Source: Saposhnikovia divaricata (Eukaryota > Streptophyta > Magnoliopsida > Apiales > Apiaceae). From it: 64,000 nucleotides of DNA. The DNA lies in the NCBI GenBank assembly GCA_036435485.1, contig CM071600.1, positions 160,902,546-160,966,545 of the forward strand, in the 5' to 3' direction. A program made the translations under genes and the position numbers. Below the pieces are notes generated by a model. The model was not told the DNA's origin, did no database searches, and worked only from the letters and a program-made list of their open reading frames with translations. Below are positions 19,828-30,554 of this stretch, one piece after another. Numbering within the stretch: the stretch's first letter is position 1; every line of letters starts with the position of its first letter.

Positions 19828-22800
19828 TTAGAGAAGGCCCTTCTGTTTGCAGCATTGGATTGCATCATCATACATTTGCTCAAGTCCATATTTATATTCA
19901 AATCCAATGTGAAGCACATACCAAGTATCACTGACATTGAAACGCGCACTGAGCCGGATAATGAGGAGTAATAAAAGGACCATGAATAAAAGTAGGAAGT
20001 ACAGTGACAAGATCCAGTCCATGCGTTTCTGCAAACTCTAAGGCCGCTCTTTCAGTTAATGTCTTAGAAATGAAATATGGTCCCCAAAATTTCTTTGAGA
20101 TCTAAGTCCATAAAGTTTCATCCAGTACACTTGAAGCGTTTTCATTGATTGTGACAGCAGATTCACTTGAAGTGTACACAACTCTTTTCACTGTTTTGGA
20201 TTCAAGTCATGCCCACAAAATGCTTATGGTTGCCTTAATTGATCTTTTCGTGAGTGTTAAGTCATCTTCATTCCCAACAAAATCTGTAGGATGACCAACA
20301 TGAAACACCCCAACACATTGTTGAATTGAGTCATTGAAACTTTCTAGTTTGTCAAGATCTGAATTGAAAATTCGAAGCCTTTCCGATGCATCAGGTAGGT
20401 TTGTGAGGTAACTGGCATCCTTCTTTTGGTCTAAAAGTGATGAAAACAAATTTTAGGCTATCTTAAAAACTTAATTGTTTGGACAAATCAGCGAATGAAA
20501 AGGACAACAATACAAGATTATAACACTAGTGAACCTGAAAGCCTAAGCAACAAGGTCAAGTATTGACAGCTCAATTCAAACACGGAAAGGGGAAGTGGAT
20601 GAATTAGATAGAAAGGAGATAAAAACCTCACAAAAAACCATTTTTTTAACAGAAACCAATTCATCCCGCTCTTCGTAAAACTCGATATTATCATTCAATA
20701 ACAATGACAATTCATAAGTATATCAAGTGTACAAATACAATCTCTCACTACTACAAATATAGGCAAAGGAACCGCTAATAAGAGACCACCTTATTCAAAT
20801 AATTGATTACTTAAGAAAAGAAACCACTCTTTTTCAAAAAATGGTCTCTTATAATATAAGTAAAGAGACCTCTTATTTAAATAAGTGGTTATTTAATAAA
20901 AGAAACCTCACTTATTAAAAAAGAGATCTCTTACAATACATGAAAAGAGACCTCTTTAATTAAAAAGGTAGTTTCTTATCATTTTTTAATATTATTTATT
21001 TTCTATGGGTTCGGTTCATATTAGACATCTCATCTTTTCCATCCGACCTCTCTTCTCTCTTCTCTTATACAACTTAAGTACTTATCCTAATCCTCCCCGA
21101 TCTCTCTCTCTCTCTCTCTCTCTCCCTCCCTCCCTCTCTCTCCCTCTCTCTCTCTCATCCTCGGTGTGTGTTGAATTGTGTGAAATTAGTGATTTTGATT
21201 ATGATCTGACCTAATCTCCCTCTCTCTCTGAGTGTGTGTGTGTGTTGAATTGTATGAAATTAGTGATTTTGATCCTACGTCAAATTCTCTGACTCCAGAC
21301 TTGCACTGTCTCATAACTCGAGTAATCAAACTCAAATCTTCTATGTTTATGATTGTCATTGGATGTTTCTGTGCTTCTATCTCCGGGCAATGTTGCTTCC
21401 GCAATTCTTTTCTTATGTAAGTTATTTTGCTCTTGTTTCCTGCTGTGTCTACTTTGGATGATCTCTCAAAAGCAACTCTTACTAATTTTCCACTGGAGAC
21501 ATGATTATGAATGTGTTTATTTATTTGTTATCACTGGAATTGCATGTTTGTTTAGTTGTAATTGTAGTAGTTTCTTTTACCAGCAGCTATTCTTTTGTTT
21601 CCGAAGAATTGATTTTAGTTATCCTAACACTACCATACCATACCTGAATGTTTATTTGGGCATTCTCTATGTAACCAAATTTTGTGTCCGGATACATAAA
21701 AAATGTCTAACATAACATGTATAAGGCTAAATATCAATGCCTAAAAATATGTGTAATTTTCGCTTTTGTATCATGTTATCGTAATTGGATGTTAATGGTG
21801 TATTCAGAGACTTTCATTTATGGGTCTTGATGCTACATACGGTCGAAACCTATTAAGTTAAATTTTGGTACCATTAATCATTCTGTATTACTAGCTTTAT
21901 GTTGCTACATTTGAAAAACCTCTGTTTTTCAGATCTTTAACCAGCTAAACACGTTAAATGGATGTGTGGGGGAAGTGTCATCACTTAGGTCTAATGTTCT
22001 ATAATTTTTTTTCCCAGTGACAAATTTTAGAGATGATAAAAATAGACGGCGAGGCTAAAATACATGGAAGGATGCCTGTATTGATTTCTCAAGCAATGGG
22101 CTCAAAGTCTAACTTTTACAAGTCTTACCGTTGAGATAATATTATTACTGAGTTAATGTAAATGTTGTATTCATGGACTTTATATTTTTGCCAAGGTTCC
22201 TTTGACATAAATAGTTAGTGGCTTTGAGACTTGCATGAGAGAAAATTTTGTAAAGGTATCAAAAAGATCTTTCATGTTGAATGACCCTGGAAGGCTGGAA
22301 CGATAAATACATTTTACTTCTTCACGCAATTAATAAATTTTATATGCTAAAAGAAAATGCTCAACCTACTTCAAAAAATGGTATAAACTTGCAGAATTGT
22401 ATATGCACATTGTAAAGATTGGTAAATCTTATAAATTTATGTCTTTGGTCATATTGTTGTAGCGTATCTGTTGCTACTGCTTGTAAATCTCATGTGTAGT
22501 TATCTGTCTGCAGCAAATCCATAGACTTGTACAAAGTGCCTGATGTTGCGGAGACTGGGAAGGCGATATATTGACTATAATAGACAAGCTCTCTGTTTTG
22601 AGATTCTATGAATGGTACAATTTAGGGCATTTGGATGGAACTGAATTCTTTTGCGGGTGCAGAGAGGTAGTATTATTGTTGATTGGGTTTAGAATGTGTA
22701 GCAGCTGTTGTTTCCCTGATATTTTGAAGCTTCTTACGATTGCTGACTAAAGTATGATGAAAACGCGTAACCACCATTGTTTTTGGGATATTGATCGAAT

Positions 22801-24063
22801 TCTTTTGTGATGTAAGAAAATAGAAATGTTCATTTACCCTTTTCATTTTGCTATCACTGTCGTGTAAGGTAGCCATCTTTAAGTTTGTTCTTTTGGTATC
22901 TCTGTTACTTGTGACTTATGATATGTTATTCAGAAGTCAGAACATAGTTTAGTTCATCACTGGTTCAAAATCAAGATGGAGAAATTGAGTGATTCTCCAT
23001 GTACATAGGAACATTTGTGAATGCCTTTTACAGCATTATTGTTAATTTATATGTACATCAGTTTTTTTCCCATCATGAACCCAAGTGTTTAAAATAATCT
23101 TTCAAGGAGATACCTATGGTTACTTCTAAGAGATCTGCCTCTCTATCCATGATATTGTTGCACGTCTAATTGTCACTACTCTCTACCCTCTCTATATATA
23201 CAGAAGTTTTCGATCTCAAGTTTACGTTTTGAAGTGTTGACAGTCATTTTGTGGTTACATTTTGTGTTCTTCAATAATATGTTCTTTTTATAATTTCATA
23301 CTAATATTCTGTAAATATTATTTTTATAATATTCTGTAAATATAAGAATATTATTATAATAATTAATAATAATAATCTAAATGGCAATTAATAATATAAA
23401 AATAATTATTAATTAGAGAAATTTAATCCTATTCAGAGCAAAGAGACCACCTTTTAGAGACAACTGATTTTTTTAGAGAAATCAAATAGACCACTCATTG
23501 GCCTATGTGGTTTCTTTACTAGAACCAGAGAGACCATCTAATCTAAATAAGTGGTTTCTTTTCCTTCCATCTAAGAGACCACTTTTCTTAAATAACTGAT
23601 CTAGTATTTCTATTTAAGAAACCCCCTCAAAGAAGAGGTCTCTTATCCTAAGAGACCACTGACCTAGAGACCCCCTCTTGAGGGGGTCTCTAAGATGGTT
23701 TTCAGGTGGTCTCTTTAGGCTTTTTTTTAGTAGTGTCTAATGATCAGCTCTAATACCTAAATATTTTCAAATGCTTCTAGCTAGTTTGGTTAATGTTTGA
23801 TTATTACAAGAATATAGCAGCGGTTAGTACTTGTACTCCCACAGTTTTACTGTATAAATCTTGTAATGACAGCAAAGCAGGGCTAGATACAAAATAGCAT
23901 CACAAAAGAACTGTACAAGTACAAACAGAATCCATCAACTTACCAGGCTAATGGTTGCGTTAACAGCATATCCATGTTGAAGAAGTCTCATGATCAGCCA
24001 AGAAGCTACGTATCCTGTTCTACCTGTGACACAAACAACACCTCTCTCCATGCCCTTCTCCAT
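19828..24063 (-). pseudogene. Vestitone reductase-like pseudogene (VR-B)
   Basis: Exon 1 (24063-23944) is 7 bp shorter than in VR-A, which breaks the frame, and its nucleotide loop reads TGRTGYVAS instead of TGGTGYVAS. Exon 2 starts at 20431 with a normal acceptor and is recognisable to 19922. It has a 14-bp loss near 20103 and an in-frame TGA where VR-A reads a Cys-coding region near 20210. Just beyond the exon 2 donor the DNA jumps into the last part of exon 4 (about 19904-19828), so intron 2, exon 3, intron 3 and part of exon 4 are deleted. Intron 1 holds a CACTA element. A copia element sits at the start codon, so the promoter is now 30.9 kb away (54947 onwards). The gene is dead beyond doubt. 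Confidence 0.93.
20746..23735. mobile_element. Non-autonomous CACTA (En/Spm) transposon, 2,990 bp
   Basis: The ends are CACTACTA and TAGTAGTG, with a 3-bp duplication tct (20743-20745 and 23736-23738), as expected for CACTA elements. Both ends are packed with subterminal motifs of the type AAGAGACCACTT in both orientations (20780-20985 and 23440-23720). No transposase is visible. The middle has a TC microsatellite (21101-21156), a GT tract (21231-21244) and two copies of GTGTTGAATTGTGTGAAATT-like sequence. It may be captured host UTR/intron DNA, but I cannot identify a source. It lies in intron 1 of VR-B. Confidence 0.9.
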
Positions 24064-24906
24064 GTAAATCGAGTAGAACAATATATTTAACTGTCAAATG
24101 AATGAGACTGTCTCAAACGACAATGAGACTGTCTCTTTTGTGTGTGCGAGTGTCCCAATTAACTAACAGAGTAAATAATCAGCAATAAGTAAATGACAGA
24201 ATGTAAAGCAAGAACACCAGAAATTTTCACTTGGTTCAGCCCCTACCCAATCTATGGCCTACATCCAAGTCCCTATGCCAACTAGCACAGAGATTATATT
24301 ATTAGAACAATAATATAATGCTTACAGATTCCCCGATTACAAGTTTAAAGCCGCTTGGAAGAACCCTTCCCTTGACACAACTGCCTCCTAGCAAACCTGC
24401 TACCTAGCCCACTGGCTACCTTGGTTTATGACTTGCAACCCTATCTAATTGCCACAACCCGGCACAAGTATGTGAAAAATGAATAAACTTTTACAACTCG
24501 ATAAATGGAACTTCTAAACAGAATGTATATGAACTTGAGTGTCTGTGTATAGAAGTTATATTGCAGTAGAACTTCGAGTCTTTTCTTCTTGATGAAAGGT
24601 AGTCCTTTTATAGCACAAGAGCATATAGCCGTTAGATATGAATCCTTGAGTTTATAGCTGTTGAAGACAAAAATCAATCAAGCATAAATTAGTGATTACA
24701 TAATAATCAATCAGTGATCATAGCAACGGCTCCTTTAGGATTTGAAATCAAATCACATATTATCCCTGAAATATATCCCTGCCATAAATACAATATATAT
24801 ATCCTGCAAAAGATATGGCAATAATATATGGAACCTCAGAATCAAATCTCAATGATTTAATTCGAAGACTATTCAAAAATCATCATCCTAAAACCTGGGA
24901 TTAACA
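24063..24906 (-). repeat. 3' LTR of copia element 1
   Basis: It starts TGTAAATCGAG and ends GGGATTAACA (plus strand). It is followed at 24907 by ATCTCCCCCTTTTTT, the complement of the polypurine tract. 24907-25258 is the 3' untranslated part of the element and contains no gene. Confidence 0.93.
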
Positions 24907-25258
24907 ATCTCCCCCTTTTTTATGATGATGAACATTTTTGAATGTCGAACAAGCTATTTCTGTCTCCCCTTGTTAAAAACACTTATATAGACAATGCAAT
25001 CAAATACAGACAGAGTAATCCAGTAGTCTGAGATTAAATCAGTGCATATTATGAGCAAGTAGAAATCAGACAGCAAATAAATTCCAAACACAAATAACCA
25101 CCAATATTCAAAATGACCACAAATATTCAAGATTACCACAAATAAGTTCAAACACATAATCAAGCACAGCTAAGTTCAAACATAGAGCAGCCAACTTAAA
25201 ACAGTTCGAATTTCAAAAACAACTAAGTTCTCCCCCATTCATCAACATAAAAACAGAC

Positions 25259-25470
25259 TTAATCATCGTCAAGAATATCAACTGGATCTTTGCCCTTGCC
25301 CTTTTTCTTGTACTTAGGAGAGTCCCCATAGGTAGAAAAATTCTGTGCAAAGAAATCTGATGAAGGAGCTTTGCCATCTCTAGCATCCATCCACTGAAAG
25401 AGCTTCTCCATATATTCATCCTTTGTAAGTCCAAATGCAGCAGGAGGAGGGATTGCTGGGAGAGGGAGAG
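25259..25470 (-). pseudogene. C-terminal part of the extra ORF of copia element 1
   Basis: This is the downstream half of the ORF split by element 2. It reads on in the same frame after one TSD copy is removed: a Pro/Ala-rich stretch, then FGLTKDEYMEKLFQWMDARD and a basic tail KYKKKGKGKDPVDILDDD before the stop at 25259. I recognise no domain in it. Confidence 0.8.
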
Positions 25471-27007
25471 CGTTAGGTCCAATAAGATTGTAGAAGGGGG
25501 GGGGGTTGAATACAATCTTTATAATTTTCTCGAAATTTGTTCTTTGAATAAAATTTATCTTAAACAAATTTTGTGCGGAATAATATAACACAGAATTCAA
25601 GTTGAATATATCAATATATTAACTTGACGGGTGTTACAAATTAATACCAAGAGATTAATAACTAATTAGAAAATTCGACATGAACTTTTCTAATTTTGCT
25701 AATTAAAATCAAGATATCAAGATATAAACTAGGAAACTTAATTCGCTAGTAGTACAAGAGTAATCAATAAACAAGTTCCAGTGGATCAGATATTACAATA
25801 GGCTTGAACTGAATTTATTGTGTGAATTAAAGCTTGAGCACTTGTGTGTAGAAGATGAGAGTGTTTTATGTTCTTGGTTCTCTTTTTTTTCTTCTTGTTT
25901 CTTCCTTCTGTTGCTTCTGTCCAAGTGTTTGTTTTTATACAAAAACAAAACATTTCCTTCTGTTGAGCTGCTACATATTGACACGGTGATAGTATAGATG
26001 CCACGCTGATAGTATAACTGGCACGGTGATAGTATAGCAGCCTAGGGATAGTAGAACTCATTCCCTTAAAATAGTATGGATTTACTTAGAAATAATATAC
26101 ATTTACCTAGAAATAGTTTACTTAAAAAGTTAGGTAATAGTATAATTATTTCGGTAATAGTATAACTGGTAGTAATAGTATAGTTTAGATATTTCGGTAA
26201 TAGTATAGTATATTATTACTTGATCAGTAATAATATCTATAATACTTCAAAAATAGTATACTATTAATTCCAGAAATAATATAACTTCGGTAATAGTATA
26301 AATTCGGGGATAGTATAGTATACTATTACTAATGCAGTAATAGTATCTATATTATTCCAGAAATAGTATACCACCTATTTCAGAAATAGTATAACTGAAT
26401 TTCCAGAAATAGTTCAACTGAAATTCAGAAATAGTATAACCAAAATTCTCCGAAATAGTATAATCCATATATTATTACTGATTAAATAAATCAGAGATTA
26501 AATAACTTAATTAATTAATTAAATAAATTAATTCGAATTGAATTAATTTGTTTAATTAAATTAATAATATAGTTAATTAATAATTGATTTACTCCTTGTG
26601 AATCACTATAAATTTTGAGAAACTTCCACTGGATAATTGTTGACGTTCGATGTACTGTCTGGTTCATGAACGACTAACTCCAATATCTGTTCTTCAATTT
26701 GACTCTCAGTTGTGATCCACATACTTTCTTGGCACTCTTTAATAACTCCTGTACTGATGCTGTCTCCACGGTAATCTCTGTCACTTTAAACGAATCCAAT
26801 TGCTTCAACGCTGAACTGGGGCATGATCAGTAAACTGACTCTTCTTCCAGTGTAAAACATCAAAACTATAGATTGACTTTCTTCTTTCTTCTGACATATA
26901 GTACTTTGTGAGATTCCTGAGACAGTGAGCATTAATTACTTATTACAATCTAATTTAAGTTGAGTCGAATCCTCGAACTACAAATAGGCTGTGTCATATG
27001 CCTTTCA
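25471..27007 (-). repeat. 3' LTR of copia element 2
   Basis: It ends GCCTTTCA at 27007 and is followed by ATCTCCCCCTATTTG, the complement of the polypurine tract. 27008-27264 is untranslated. The LTR carries the dense GATAGTATA/AATAGTATA array described separately. The 91-codon frame inside it is a shadow shared by both LTRs. Confidence 0.93.
25980..26470. repeat. Dispersed short-motif array AATAGTATA in the LTR of element 2
   Basis: About 22 copies of [A/G]ATAGTATA or close variants lie in about 490 bp, at irregular spacing of roughly 15-35 bp. Many are preceded by a run such as TTTCGGT or CACGGT. The same array is in the other LTR (about 46300-46790). Confidence 0.85.
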
Positions 27008-27264
27008 ATCTCCCCCTATTTGTTTGTTAAAAATTAACAAGCAAATTCCTAGAGGATAACTCAACTAACTCAACTTAAACTAGTAAAAGGTAAAACTGTA
27101 ATTGCAAAGTAAATAATGAAAATGGTTCTGGTTTATATTTAACATTTCCAGATTCAAACATAAAAGATAAATACAAGATAGATGATCCTCTAGACTGATC
27201 ATATTTCACATTAACCTATCTTGTTCTATCTAAGCTCTAAAGATATAACATGTAGAGCGATTCT

Positions 27265-29052
27265 TCACTTCGGTCTGTCTTCTCTCCTTATCTCTCCTTC
27301 TTCAGGTTCATCCAAGTCTGGAAGCATCTTGTGCAATTCTGCATCAGTAATTAATTCTCTTCTAGATGATGACACTGGATGAACTAGAGGTGTTCCAACT
27401 AGTGGTTTTTCAAGAGGTATTCCCAGCTTCTTTCTTAACTCACCTTGATAAAACTTGTACTTCTTCATGTTGTCTTGAGCATAAGACTTAATATGATCTG
27501 CAGCTTCATTTTTCAATGTAGTTGCAAAACCATGATTTCGTAGAGCATATTCAACATACACCAAGTGTCTGGCATGATGTTCACGGAGTTCCTTGGTCTG
27601 AAGATTAACAGTGTGAATGACATCTCCTATAAGAATTTTAACTTGAGGAGGATTACTAATTACTTCAGGACTTGCCTTTTCAGCGAAATCTAGGAATTTT
27701 TCATGAAGTAGTACACCAAGTTCATAAGAAGTTCTGACTTTTGGTCTCATTACCCAAAGTTCTGAAAGTGATCTATCATAGAAGAACTGAAGAGATACCT
27801 TTTGAGTTCCAAGCTTATGACAATGAACAAAGATTAGTAACTCTTCCATTCGATCACTTGCACAAGTTATGCTTAAAATTTCAGACTTCAAAGCTCTTAG
27901 ATAATCATCTTGGAAAGGGTTCTTATCTTTAAACCTTTGAAACATATCACCTAACCGACGATCATCACAGCCAGAAGTTTGTGGTGAATCTATGATTCTT
28001 TGAGCACGCTCCCACTTATCACCACTCTTGTACTTAATGTACATCCTTCTTGCTTGAAGCTTTTGAGAATGTTGCTGTTGAAGTGCTTCCTGTTCAGCCT
28101 TTTGAAGCCTTTCATTATGAGCCATCTGTTCCATTGTTTTTCTAAGTCTTTCTTCTCTCATTGTCAGATTAGCTTCATTTTGTTCAAGTTCTTGATTGGC
28201 TTCAAAATTCATTCTTTGGAGTTCAGCAGGATCAGGAACTACAACTTCTTCATCCTCATCCCAGAAATTGAGATCTGGTTCTCCAAATGCTTCACCTTTA
28301 TCTGAAAAGTCTAAATCAGCAAAAACATCAAGGTTATCAGGTTCACCTGAGTAGTAATAACCTTCTACAGTGTCATCCTTCGGTGCTGATTTCTTTCCCT
28401 TGTCACCTTTATCAAATTCTCCCCCTGTTGATTTGTCTTTGTCTCCCCCTTTAGTACTAGCTCCCCCTGTTGACTTCTCCCCCTTAGTTGAGGAATCCTC
28501 TACAGATTTATCAAATGCACCATCTTCAGGGTCTTGCTCATCACCATCTCCACCTTTTCCTTGAAAGAATTCTACCTCTTCTGTTGTGGGGATGATAGTG
28601 CGGCTAATCATGTTATATAAGTGTTTTAGCCCTTGACTTTGATGTGCACTTTGGCTTTCAATCCGATTAAGACGACTTTCAGTAGATAACTGATTTTCAT
28701 GTACTTCTGTTTGAATGTCTTCAACCTTATTTGAAAGAGCCGTAATAATTCTGTCTTGAGTAACTGTTATGTCCGAGGAGTCTGAGATTATCTGTTGTTG
28801 AGAGAGTTCAAGAGTATTGATCTTGGTGTTAAATGCAGTCTTCATTATCTGAATGTCATGTTTCACTCCCATAAGCTGACTGTTGACAGAGGTAGATGAA
28901 GAAGACGGTCCATCCACTTGTGCTCGAAGTAAATTTGCTTCAGCTTTAGTTGCCTCAAGTTCCTTTTCTAGAGCTTTAATCTTTTCTTCCAATGAACGAG
29001 TGTATGTGTCAGTGTGTGCACTCACCTGATTATCGCTCTGAGTTTCACTCAT
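27265..29052 (-). CDS. Extra ORF 2 of copia element 2, coiled-coil protein, 595 aa
   Basis: An intact 595-codon ORF lies downstream of extra ORF 1, 15 bases after its stop. It has an N-terminal coiled coil (RSLEEKIKALEKELEATKAE, about residues 19-48), a low-complexity segment rich in Gly, Lys, Ser and Thr (about 180-225, TKGGDKDKSTGG), and a second long helical segment with ERLRKTMEQMAHNERLQKAE (about 290-350). A globular-looking C-terminal part (about 390-550) follows, then an acidic tail EEGEIRREDRPK. I see no transmembrane segment and no named domain. Sireviruses often carry an extra, so-called env-like ORF after pol, but two consecutive ones are less usual. The length without disruption, in an element with dead pol, is notable. 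Confidence 0.7.
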   Translation of the reverse strand: MSETQSDNQVSAHTDTYTRSLEEKIKALEKELEATKAEANLLRAQVDGPSSSSTSVNSQLMGVKHDIQIMKTAFNTKINTLELSQQQIISDSSDITVTQDRIITALSNKVEDIQTEVHENQLSTESRLNRIESQSAHQSQGLKHLYNMISRTIIPTTEEVEFFQGKGGDGDEQDPEDGAFDKSVEDSSTKGEKSTGGASTKGGDKDKSTGGEFDKGDKGKKSAPKDDTVEGYYYSGEPDNLDVFADLDFSDKGEAFGEPDLNFWDEDEEVVVPDPAELQRMNFEANQELEQNEANLTMREERLRKTMEQMAHNERLQKAEQEALQQQHSQKLQARRMYIKYKSGDKWERAQRIIDSPQTSGCDDRRLGDMFQRFKDKNPFQDDYLRALKSEILSITCASDRMEELLIFVHCHKLGTQKVSLQFFYDRSLSELWVMRPKVRTSYELGVLLHEKFLDFAEKASPEVISNPPQVKILIGDVIHTVNLQTKELREHHARHLVYVEYALRNHGFATTLKNEAADHIKSYAQDNMKKYKFYQGELRKKLGIPLEKPLVGTPLVHPVSSSRRELITDAELHKMLPDLDEPEEGEIRREDRPK

Positions 29053-29067
29053 CTGACGTGCATGTGT

Positions 29068-29378
29068 TTAACTCAATTTAGTGGTGATCCTCACATCACT
29101 CCTCACTATTTCCTTAGCTGCTCCAAAAAGTGTACCTGCAGGTAAAATCACCCTAGCCTCCTCTTGGAAGGTCAGTGGTGGTGCAATGGGAGTTCGCAAA
29201 TCCCTATCCACAGTCATTTCTGTCATATCAGTTGGAATTGAAGTCTGAATTGCTTCAGTGACAGAAAGACTGAGTTGCCTTCCACTTTCTCCAGTTGAAA
29301 TTGCGAGTGGAAAATCCCTTGAGGGAGCCAGGAATGTTCCTCCTGGGAGGGGAGATGATGACTCTATTAATTTTGGCG
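29068..29378 (-). pseudogene. C-terminal part of extra ORF 1 of copia element 2
   Basis: The downstream half of the split ORF continues in frame from the TSD: KLIESSSPLPGGTFLAP, then a Thr/Pro-rich stretch and EEARVILPAGTLFGAAKEIV, stopping at 29068. It matches in frame with the upstream half ending at 37286, so the ORF was open when element 3 arrived. Confidence 0.8.
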
Positions 29379-30484
29379 TGTTGGGACAATCAGATCTTGG
29401 CACTGCGAATTTCGATACAATAAATTAACGAGTACGAATAGAAAAGTCACCTTGTTAACGGTTGATTCCACGCTCTTCTATTGTATTCCCAAATTCCCTT
29501 GAGCGAAGTGTGGCCTTCGTCTTCTCAAGTTTACCTCTCTTCTTGCTCCTGGGTGGCTACAAAATTTTTCGACCAGCCCCCAGCAAGAAGAGAATAGGAA
29601 TATATATAGGCTACAATAGGGATCATGGATAATTAGGTTGGGCCTTCTAATTACATCTTGAGCCTAGCCCAATGTAATTAAATATTAATTCAATCCACTA
29701 AAGAATTAATATTTGCACTACCTTTCCTAATACCGTAATTTAATTAATTAATTCGGTTCCAATATTATTTGCTTATTAAATTCCCCATGTTTAAAATATC
29801 GCATGTCCATTAATTAAATAAATTACTGATAATTCATTTAATTAATATCTTTTATCCTTGATCATCCACTCAACCTTTATTTAATTATGCCGGAATAAAT
29901 CCACCTGCAGGGTTTCACATAATTAAATCTTTTTGAGCTTTCAAGGGGACATCATTAACCCGAATATTATCAGGACATGGATTCCTTCAATAAATAATAT
30001 CCCACCATATATATTATTTCATCACCCAAAATATAATGAAATAAATCAAAAGAATTATTTCATATATAAATCAAAGCATGTAAATAATATATACGTGTCA
30101 ATTATTATTTCCGGATTAAGAACCTAAGCATTAATAATAACATAGAATCTTAGTTCACCTCCTTAATCAGTATAAGGGAACAATTCTAAATTTGATCCTG
30201 TTCAATATACACAAAGTATACTAGTATTATTTATTAGTCAATATAAACTAATCTAAATAATACTACAGCCATACCAGTGGATTGTCTAACTCCACCTGTG
30301 CTGTGAACCTTATTATATTATATAAACCGTATTTAATAATCTAATATTCTGTATCCCATTTGATACTAGATTATTCACAATATATAATATTTAGACAACA
30401 TGTAAACATTTAAATGATTCTCAATTAAACCGGCCAGAAATAAATGTAAATACTTCAAATAAATATTTTCAGTATACACCAACA
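29379..30484 (-). repeat. 3' LTR of copia element 3
   Basis: It starts TGTTGGGACAATCAG and ends TACACCAACA. ATCTCCCACTTATACTC at 30485 is the complement of the polypurine tract. A minus-strand TATATATA lies at 29601-29608. The 64-codon frame inside is a shadow present in both LTRs. Confidence 0.97.
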
Positions 30485-30554
30485 ATCTCCCACTTATACT
30501 CAAAATATTCTATGAGTATATCAGTGTTTATTTAATCCACTATTACACAGAAAA

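Noticed and set aside
21005..21214. 69-codon ORF with a long Ser/Leu run in the CACTA element
   Set aside because: It is generated by a TC microsatellite.
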